Source of the DNA: Candidatus Omnitrophota bacterium
Lineage (GTDB): Bacteria; Omnitrophota; Gorgyraeia; JABMRG01; JAFGKX01
DNA length: 11,332 nucleotides
Direction: 5' to 3'
Assembly (NCBI GenBank): GCA_016928375.1
Contig: JAFGKX010000038.1
Location: 1 to 11,332, forward strand
In this document: piece after piece, positions 1-5,047 of the stretch
How positions within the stretch are numbered: position 1 is the stretch's first letter
Layout of the letters: every line of letters starts with the position of its first letter
The notes under the pieces: generated by a model
The model's database searches: none
Seen by the model: only the letters and a program-made list of their open reading frames with translations
What the model was told of the DNA's origin: nothing
Program-made: the position numbers and the translations under genes

Positions 1-522
1 ATGTTTTCTGAAGGCACAAAAGAAAATGCAGCGGTTTTCTGCCATGCGGCAACCTTTCATCTTGCGGGAGAGGCTGTTGCCGGGCGGGGCGATAAATTAT
101 ATAAAGGTATGAAAAAATTAATGCCCAATGCCCAGAAAGATTACAATCTATATAAGACCGAACCCTACGTTTATGCCGAATATTTAGTCGGGCCCGAGCA
201 TCCGTATCTTTACGGCGAAGGCGCTTTTACATGGATAACAGGCGCTGCCGGATGGCAATTTATGGCTGCGACAGAATGGCTTTTAGGCGTAAGGCACGAT
301 TATGAAGGCTTGCGCATCGACCCCTGTATTCCTAAGCACTGGAAAAAAGTCCGTATAAAACGGCCTTTCAGAGGCGCTGTATACGATATAACAATAGAAA
401 ATCCATATGCGAAAGAAAAAGGCGTAAAGCAGGTTCTAGTTGATAATAAACCCATCACAGGCAATCTTATATACCCTCACTCAGACGGAAAGGCCCATAA
501 AGTAAAAGTATTAATGGGCTAG
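1..522 (+). CDS. GH94/GT36-type glycoside phosphorylase, C-terminal fragment (5' end outside window)
   Basis: The reading frame is open from the first base and ends at TAG 520-522. The ATG at base 1 is most likely an internal Met, because the sequence begins in the middle of a conserved catalytic-domain block (KENAAVFCH, residues 8-16). Further family landmarks follow: EPYVYAEY (residues 54-61), GPEHP, a WITGAAGW segment (about 78-85), LLGVR, and IDPCIPKHW (about 106-114), then a short beta-rich tail with the RPFRGAVYDI and IENPY motifs. This block order is typical of the end of the (alpha/alpha)6 barrel and C-terminal beta domain of cellobiose/chitobiose phosphorylase-like enzymes, which cleave beta-glucosidic links with phosphate. 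The catalytic Asp lies upstream and cannot be seen, so the substrate cannot be assigned. A relative of the GH94 part of cyclic glucan synthases is a less likely alternative. No signal peptide can be judged. The gene is separated from the next one by about 450 bases containing a promoter, so it is probably a separate unit. Confidence 0.85.
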   Translation: MFSEGTKENAAVFCHAATFHLAGEAVAGRGDKLYKGMKKLMPNAQKDYNLYKTEPYVYAEYLVGPEHPYLYGEGAFTWITGAAGWQFMAATEWLLGVRHDYEGLRIDPCIPKHWKKVRIKRPFRGAVYDITIENPYAKEKGVKQVLVDNKPITGNLIYPHSDGKAHKVKVLMG

Positions 523-610
523 GTTCTTTAGGCGCTTATGATCAATTTCTTATTACTAATACTATGAATAATAGTACAATTATTTAACTTTAAAAAATAT
601 TTAATAAACC

Positions 611-639
611 TTGACATAAGTAGGCTCGTATGGTATACT
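611..639 (+). promoter_or_regulatory. Sigma70-type promoter for the secreted-protein gene run
   Basis: A perfect -35 box TTGACA (611-616) is followed after 17 bases by TATACT (634-639), a one-mismatch -10 box. An overlapping TATAAT at 640-645 is too far from the -35 for standard spacing. Transcription would start near base 646. It sits downstream of the GH94-type gene's stop and upstream of the gene run, so it most likely drives that run through the structured leader. Confidence 0.75.
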
Positions 640-652
640 TATAATGCAATAC

Positions 653-676
653 AGGAGAAAAGCCATGGCAAGATAA
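653..676 (+). promoter_or_regulatory. Possible leader mini-ORF (Met-Ala-Arg-stop) with Shine-Dalgarno
   Basis: AGGAG (653-657) lies seven bases before ATG (665-667), which is followed by GCA AGA and TAA (674-676). This gives a three-codon ORF placed only about 20 bases after the predicted transcription start and directly against the left arm of the 677-711 hairpin. A ribosome on this mini-ORF would cover the left arm. The geometry resembles a translation-coupled attenuator, but such a short ORF can arise by chance. Confidence 0.3.
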
Positions 677-720
677 CCCATAAATAGGTTTTGTAAGAAT
701 TTATTTATGGGATTTTTATT
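677..720 (+). terminator. Hairpin plus T-rich tail, attenuator-like
   Basis: CCCATAAATA (677-686) is perfectly complementary to TATTTATGGG (702-711), giving a 10-bp stem with a 15-base loop. The next bases are mostly T (ATTTTTATTT, 712-721). The stem is AT-rich, so termination strength is uncertain. AACC (675-678) and GGTT (687-690) can form a weak competing hairpin that would break the stem. If it terminates, the product is an RNA of about 75 bases. Confidence 0.45.
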
Positions 721-790
721 TAAACGACTTATTAAGAAGCCGGGTGGGATATTATATATTTATTTTGTTCTTAGTATAAATAGAGTAACG

Positions 791-838
791 TCCGCCTACG
801 CCGTAGAAGAAGTTCAAAGTAATGTAGGCTTCGGCGGA
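791..838. repeat. Imperfect palindrome in the leader
   Basis: TCCGCC (791-796) pairs with GGCGGA (833-838), and after a three-by-three internal loop GCC (800-802) pairs with GGC (827-829). An alternative pairing joins GCCTAC (794-799) to GTAGGC (824-829), so two folds exclude each other. It may be a dispersed palindromic repeat unit rather than a site specific to this gene. The rest of the genome would be needed to tell. Confidence 0.5.
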
Positions 839-846
839 TTAAATTC

Positions 847-892
847 GGGCATATAATTTACGTCGGCTGGGCAGCCTCCGTAAATTATGCCC
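847..892. repeat. Strong stem-loop just upstream of the first gene of the run
   Basis: The left arm (847-862, beginning GGGCATA) pairs with the right arm (879-892, ending TATGCCC) over 14 base pairs with a two-base bulge. The loop itself contains a small hairpin, GGCT (865-868) with AGCC (873-876). It ends ten bases before an AAGGAGG Shine-Dalgarno. No T-run follows, so it is unlikely to be a terminator. It could stabilise the mRNA, regulate translation, or be a dispersed repeat. Confidence 0.6.
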
Positions 893-901
893 TCATTTAA
901 A

Positions 902-974
902 AAGGAGGAAGTAGATGGGTACGATAGTAAGTTTGTTCAGAAAAAATCTTATAAGAAGGGAGGTGAAAAAAATG
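902..974 (+). promoter_or_regulatory. Two Shine-Dalgarno/start pairs in one frame (ATG 915 and ATG 972)
   Basis: AAGGAGG (902-908) lies six bases before ATG 915, and GGGAGGTGA (958-966) lies five bases before ATG 972. The two ATGs are in the same frame, 19 codons apart. The second start gives an ideal signal peptide, while the first adds a basic 19-residue extension in front of it. I chose 972 for the protein. Use of both starts is possible. Confidence 0.6.
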
Positions 975-1760
975 AAGAAGCTAATAGTTAGTTTAATAGC
1001 AGTTTCGATGGTGCTCTCAATACCATGCTCAGCTTTTGCTTTTACGCAGGACGGTATACAGCCGTATAATGCCACAGTAACTCCTGCAACAGGTACAGGG
1101 CAGATAGTAACTGTTTTCAGCGCGTCGCTTAGGAGGATAGACAACGACAATGTTGCCTCTTCGGTAACATGGTCGAGTGTAACAGCGCAGGCAACTGACT
1201 GGAAATCGGCGAATCAGTATATACGGGTCGGTGGTTTCGAAACATATGCAACATGGGGCATACAAGTATATACGGATAACGTAAATAGCACCCCTGCATA
1301 TTCAGGATCAGGCGATCCCGCAGGTTTGGTAAACAACACGGATAGATCAAAAACATTGCCTATGTGCTGGAGAGTTTCTGCGGATAAAAAACTTGCCTCA
1401 AGCAGCGATGATCTTAAGATCACCCAGAAGTATATCGCAACAACCGATGGTTATGTGTTATTGCGTGTAGCGGGCGATTATGTAAGCGATACCGCATATT
1501 TCGCGCCATGGTTCTGGATGCTTGATAAAAGCACCCCGGATGTAGATTCAGCTACTGCAGGAAACCAGCCCTTTGGCAACTATCAGTTGTATGCGACATT
1601 AGTCGGAAACTACGGAGTTTCGATAGCGCCCAGCACATACGGTGCAGTGCCCTCGAAAGATTCCCAGTACTATGTATACATGGGAGCTAAGTTCATCAGC
1701 GCGCAAGGCAGTATAATTTATTCGACCACTAAGTTGACGGTCGAGATGTACCATCTATAA
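972..1760 (+). CDS. Small secreted protein of unknown function, shares a domain with the next gene's product
   Basis: The 262-residue product starts with a textbook signal peptide (basic MKK, hydrophobic core to residue 17, likely cleavage after SAFA, residue 23), so the mature part lies outside the inner membrane. The ATG at 972 was chosen because of its near-perfect Shine-Dalgarno and the signal peptide. An in-frame ATG at 915 with its own Shine-Dalgarno would add MGTIVSLFRKNLIRREVKK. The mature part looks beta-rich, with no catalytic motif I recognise and no membrane segment. From about residue 25 to the end it matches the N-terminal 250 residues of the next protein. Shared elements are WGIQ(V/I)YTDN (from residue 95 here, 93 there), the following PA-(Y/F)-G-G-PAGLV stretch, a WRVS segment, and a closing YVY...T..E..H element. 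It is first in the run behind the structured leader and is followed by an intercistronic hairpin, as expected for an abundant secreted or surface component. The function is not known. Confidence 0.85.
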   Translation: MKKLIVSLIAVSMVLSIPCSAFAFTQDGIQPYNATVTPATGTGQIVTVFSASLRRIDNDNVASSVTWSSVTAQATDWKSANQYIRVGGFETYATWGIQVYTDNVNSTPAYSGSGDPAGLVNNTDRSKTLPMCWRVSADKKLASSSDDLKITQKYIATTDGYVLLRVAGDYVSDTAYFAPWFWMLDKSTPDVDSATAGNQPFGNYQLYATLVGNYGVSIAPSTYGAVPSKDSQYYVYMGAKFISAQGSIIYSTTKLTVEMYHL

Positions 1761-1761
1761 A

Positions 1762-1840
1762 CATATATAAGTTATCCTAGTCCTGCCTGAATATGACAAA
1801 CATCAGGCAGGACTAGGCAGGACTAGGAATCTTATATATG
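1762..1840. repeat. Intercistronic hairpin with duplicated 10-base unit
   Basis: CCTAGTCCTGCCTGA (1776-1790) pairs perfectly with TCAGGCAGGACTAGG (1803-1817). The right arm carries a tandem duplication of GGCAGGACTA (1806-1815 and 1816-1825, plus GG). The left arm can therefore also pair with the second copy (1816-1827). In that register it lines up with an outer stem, CATATATAAG (1762-1771) with CTTATATATG (1831-1840), which ends at the Shine-Dalgarno (GGAAGGAG, 1840-1847) of the next gene. No T-run follows, so termination is unlikely. mRNA processing, stability or translation control fits better. Confidence 0.75.
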
Positions 1841-1855
1841 GAAGGAGTATAACTA

Positions 1856-4252
1856 ATGGACTCTATTGGTAAGAGTGCCATAATCAGGGTCTGTATAATA
1901 ATAGCCTGTTTAGTTTTTATACTATCCGGCTATTGTTACGCAGAAGGTAATGCCTCAGTTAACGTAGTTAATTTGGCAGGAGTGGGGAATTTTACGATTA
2001 CTGTCAGAAACAAAGACGGTTCAGTTTCTCCGGACGGAGCCATTCAATGGACCGGTAATTCCGCAGAAGTTGGGGCCTGGCGTGTTGCGGATCAGTATCT
2101 CGAGATATCATACTCAGACCTGCCGGAATCCTGGGGTATTCAGATATACACGGATAATAAAAACTCTAACCCTGCATTTGCAGGCGCAGGAAATCCCGCA
2201 GGCTTGGTGCGGCTTGATAACGCTTCAATAGCAATACCATTGGCCTGGCGCGTTAGCGATAAAGCGCCTTCTGAATATACGTCCGGTGATACTGCAAGCC
2301 CTTATCATCCCGATAATGTGATAGAAAGAAACGATTATAAGGGCATGACAAATTATCTCTGGCACTTTATCAAGGATAAGAATACTCCTGATGACCCGGA
2401 AACTCCGGAAAACGAAACTTTTGTAAACGGAGCCGAGGATGTAACCATATGGAGCCAAAAAGGCATTGCCTGGAATGAAGGCGCAAAAGCAACTAATCCA
2501 AGGAAAGCTTATGTCTATCTTGCCGCGCGCCTTACTACAATTTCCGTGGGTGTTCAGGCAAAGACAACAACTTTGACAGCCGAAGCATTCCATGGGATCT
2601 CGCCGTTTCCGATGTATATTTATAAAAATGCATTTAAATACGGAACATCCCCAAATTTTCAATATACGCTGGAAAACCATTACGCTCCGGCGGGATGGAT
2701 GAATTACAATGGCAACAATATTCAACTGGATGATCAATGCGCAACGACTCCTCACTCGGAGGAGCATTGTTTTAAATATGTATGGAATGGGACAGGCACT
2801 CAAACCGGAGGAAAGTGGAGCGGTATAGCATGGCTTGAGCCAGGTTTAGATTCCGGCAATAACTGGATAATAGATGACAGAGGTTATGATTTAAGGGGCG
2901 TTACGCATTTGAGTTTCTTTGCAAAAACAAATCTTAATAATGCAAAAATGAAATATTATATGGGCCATCCCAACGATTCCTGCGGCCAGTTCCCGGTACT
3001 TATCGCGTCATTAACAACGGAATGGCAGCCTTGTATTCTTCCGATAAAAATACTTAAGCCCACTGCCGACATGTCGCATGTTTCAGTTGGCCTTGCAGTT
3101 ACTCTAGGCGAAGACGGGTATCCCGCAGGCGTTACCTCAGGCGGATATACGGTTTATCTTGATGATATAAGATTCCTCGGTATCGAGCCATTATTAAATG
3201 AATATACGTTTGTTTCTAATCCCGAAAACTGGACTTATGTAACTTATCCCGATATCCAGGCAGCCCTGGGCAGTTATGATTCTGCAAGGCAGTCTCTTAA
3301 AATAGCAGGCCCCGGCGGAGCGCTGGATCCGAGAGGCTGCGCAGGCTCCTGGAACAGCCCTCAGATATCCGACATCAGGAAAGAAAAATTATATAAAATG
3401 ACTTTTGATACAGGGACAGATGCATCGAACAGAAACGTAGTGCCGGAATTCAGATTCAGAATACATTCTTTAAATACGCAGGTAAATACCACAACAACTG
3501 TTTTTTCTCAGGGCGATGCTTCTGCCTGTCCGAAATCCGGAGACGATAAACGTTACGAAGTTTATTTTACCACGCCAAAAGATTTTACAGGCAAGGATGC
3601 TGTGCTTGGTTTTGATTATATAAATACCATCGCTTCGGATTCCACGTCAGCTTTTGTTGACCTTAAAAATATTTCCGTAAAAGAAGCAACCAATGTGTTT
3701 GATATAGAGAAAAAAGCAGAATATTCATTTCAGGCGGGCTCAGAAGGCTGGACATTTATCACAATCCCGGGCAGTTGGCAGGCGCCTTCAGGTAGCGCGG
3801 TAAACAGCTCTCTTAGAATAACAGGCCCGGGCACTGCAATAGAACCGCGCGGATGCCTCGGAATATGGCAAAGCCCTGCAATTTCGATACAGGTGCCTAC
3901 GCAAACCAGCTCCATAGGGTATCTGCATAAGATAGTATTTACCGTAGGCACGGATATATCCGATGCGGCCATGGTTCCTTCAATAGGGCTTGCTGTAAAT
4001 TCAGGTGATTTACTTGCCGGAAACTGCCAGGTTTCGACCATGACGCAGATAAACTCAGTCGGCGATGCCTCAGCTTCGCCTGTTTTGGGTAAAGACAGAA
4101 CATATGAAGTTTATTTTACTATGCCTGCCGGCGCTACCGAAAACAGCGTAACGCTGCTATTCTTTTATCTCAATGCTGATGATTCGCCCTCCGGCTACAT
4201 AGATTTGAAGGATGTTAAAATATACAAGGAGACAAGAGATGTACTGCCTTAA
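1856..4252 (+). CDS. Large secreted modular protein with carbohydrate-binding-like domains
   Basis: The product has 798 residues. The ATG is preceded by GGAAGGAG at good spacing, and a signal peptide runs to about residue 29 (ending YCYA). Four parts can be seen. Residues 33-246 match the whole of the preceding small secreted protein. Residues about 265-445 form a jelly-roll/galactose-binding-like module. Its landmarks are YAPAGWM, a Cys pair around TTPHS, W-SGIAW, GYDLRGV-HLSFFAK and YLDDIRF, resembling unnamed modules common in carbohydrate-active and surface proteins. Residues 449-615 and 622-795 are tandem copies of one domain, sharing GPG-A-(D/E)PRGC-G-W-SP, GTD, GDASA-P and YEVYFT-P. 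No catalytic residues were recognised, so a glycan-binding or structural surface role is inferred. The next gene starts inside its last codons (14-base overlap), indicating translational coupling. Confidence 0.88.
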   Translation: MDSIGKSAIIRVCIIIACLVFILSGYCYAEGNASVNVVNLAGVGNFTITVRNKDGSVSPDGAIQWTGNSAEVGAWRVADQYLEISYSDLPESWGIQIYTDNKNSNPAFAGAGNPAGLVRLDNASIAIPLAWRVSDKAPSEYTSGDTASPYHPDNVIERNDYKGMTNYLWHFIKDKNTPDDPETPENETFVNGAEDVTIWSQKGIAWNEGAKATNPRKAYVYLAARLTTISVGVQAKTTTLTAEAFHGISPFPMYIYKNAFKYGTSPNFQYTLENHYAPAGWMNYNGNNIQLDDQCATTPHSEEHCFKYVWNGTGTQTGGKWSGIAWLEPGLDSGNNWIIDDRGYDLRGVTHLSFFAKTNLNNAKMKYYMGHPNDSCGQFPVLIASLTTEWQPCILPIKILKPTADMSHVSVGLAVTLGEDGYPAGVTSGGYTVYLDDIRFLGIEPLLNEYTFVSNPENWTYVTYPDIQAALGSYDSARQSLKIAGPGGALDPRGCAGSWNSPQISDIRKEKLYKMTFDTGTDASNRNVVPEFRFRIHSLNTQVNTTTTVFSQGDASACPKSGDDKRYEVYFTTPKDFTGKDAVLGFDYINTIASDSTSAFVDLKNISVKEATNVFDIEKKAEYSFQAGSEGWTFITIPGSWQAPSGSAVNSSLRITGPGTAIEPRGCLGIWQSPAISIQVPTQTSSIGYLHKIVFTVGTDISDAAMVPSIGLAVNSGDLLAGNCQVSTMTQINSVGDASASPVLGKDRTYEVYFTMPAGATENSVTLLFFYLNADDSPSGYIDLKDVKIYKETRDVLP
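3200..4240 (+). repeat. Tandem duplicated protein domain (two diverged copies)
   Basis: Two coding blocks, starting near 3200 and 3719, encode homologous domains of about 170 residues. Both open with EY(T/S)F and an aromatic WT-(Y/F) element, then share GPG, PRGC, W-SP-IS, GTD, VP, GDASA, YEVYFT and a closing DLK element at matching spacing. The copies are clearly diverged in sequence, so the duplication is old rather than recent. The invariant PRGC cysteine is unpaired within its motif, though other Cys residues occur in each copy. Confidence 0.8.
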
Positions 4253-5045
4253 AAGAATTTTTAAGAAAACGGTATTTATACCGGCTGTAATTTTGGCATT
4301 GCATGGCCTGTCTTTTGCCGGAGTTTCGGTGACACCCGAGAGGCATATTGTGGAAATCGCGCCGGGAGAGACAGCCTATGTAGAATATGAGGTATATAAT
4401 TCGGGTTCGGACGCGCTGGATATCGTAATAGAGCCGCAGGATTTGGCAAAATTAAAAGAAAACAAGGATATAGATATAAAATCCTGGCTTAGATTAAAGC
4501 AGGAGAAGGTAACTGTTCCGGCGCAAGGTATGGAAAAAATAGGCGTAAATATTAAAGCGCCTAAAAATGCCGTCGGGGAATTGGATTCAATGATATATCT
4601 GTGCTACAAAGAGCAGAAAGAATCCATGCTTAATATAAGATACGGAACACCGCTCTATGTTTTAATAAAAGGAACGGAAAAAATAAAGACAGAGATACGG
4701 TCCGTAAAAGCGGCATTACAGCAAAATCCTATAAACGGCCAGAGGCAATTTATTATTTCCGCTGATGTGTTAAATTCGGGCAACAGGCATATAAGGCCTG
4801 AAGTTTGGGCTGTTGTAAAAAATATAAAAACAAAGACAGAGCAAAAAATAACACTGAACAACCCCTGGCCTATATTCGGCGGGCAGAATTATGTATATAG
4901 AATAATACAGGAAAATTACGATTTGCCAAAAGGCAGGTATTTATGCACTGTTTTTTTCGATGATAAAAAAGGAAATATTGAAACCCGGGCAATATCGTTT
5001 GATATAGATAAAGACGCAGGCCTTAAAACAAACGAAAGGTTGTAA
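4239..5045 (+). CDS. Secreted Ig-like protein resembling periplasmic pilus-type chaperones
   Basis: The 268-residue product begins at ATG 4239, chosen over the in-frame ATG 4212 because AAGGAG (4226-4231) stands correctly before it and the protein then opens with a clean signal peptide (MYCLKRIFKK, hydrophobic stretch, cleavage near LSFA, residue 27). The mature start, VSVTPERHIVEIAPGETAYV, followed by EYEVYNSGSDAL, is the pattern of the first Ig-like domain in fimbrial-chaperone-like and NEW3-like proteins. A second Ig-like half follows (about residues 150-260), with a NSGNRHIRPEVWAVV strand pair and a final LPKGRYLCTVFF strand. Classical chaperones work with an usher pore. No usher-type gene is visible here, so a chaperone/usher assignment is not supported beyond the fold. 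It overlaps the preceding gene by 14 bases and precedes the PKD gene by two bases. Position and fold suggest it helps fold or position the neighbouring secreted proteins (inference). Confidence 0.75.
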   Translation: MYCLKRIFKKTVFIPAVILALHGLSFAGVSVTPERHIVEIAPGETAYVEYEVYNSGSDALDIVIEPQDLAKLKENKDIDIKSWLRLKQEKVTVPAQGMEKIGVNIKAPKNAVGELDSMIYLCYKEQKESMLNIRYGTPLYVLIKGTEKIKTEIRSVKAALQQNPINGQRQFIISADVLNSGNRHIRPEVWAVVKNIKTKTEQKITLNNPWPIFGGQNYVYRIIQENYDLPKGRYLCTVFFDDKKGNIETRAISFDIDKDAGLKTNERL

Positions 5046-5047
5046 AA

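Larger units (their letters stand above)
523..971. other. Intergenic leader without a protein gene; promoter and several hairpins
   Basis: No convincing reading frame is found on either strand in this stretch. It begins with an AT-rich tail after the upstream stop codon, carries a promoter at 611-639, and then has about 270-330 bases of probable 5' leader before the first gene of the run. That leader holds a three-codon mini-ORF (665-676), a hairpin followed by T-rich sequence (677-720), and two GC-richer palindromes (791-838 and 847-892). The last part has two Shine-Dalgarno sequences in front of in-frame ATGs at 915 and 972. Such a long structured leader suggests regulation after transcription starts. 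I could not match it to a known riboswitch class. Confidence 0.6.

Noticed and set aside
560..576. TACTAT/ATAGTA hairpin as terminator of the GH94-type gene
   Set aside because: It is a six-base, almost all-AT stem without a proper T-run, so it is too weak to call.
646..711. Cyclic-di-GMP (GEMM-type) riboswitch, suggested by AAAAGCCATGG
   Set aside because: The first conserved half with the GNRA tetraloop hairpin is missing, and the promoter -10 box occupies the place where it would be.
2225..2803. 192-codon open frame on the - strand
   Set aside because: It lies fully inside the well-supported secreted modular protein gene; its product is Cys/Ile-rich without a recognisable domain or Shine-Dalgarno, as expected of an antisense shadow.
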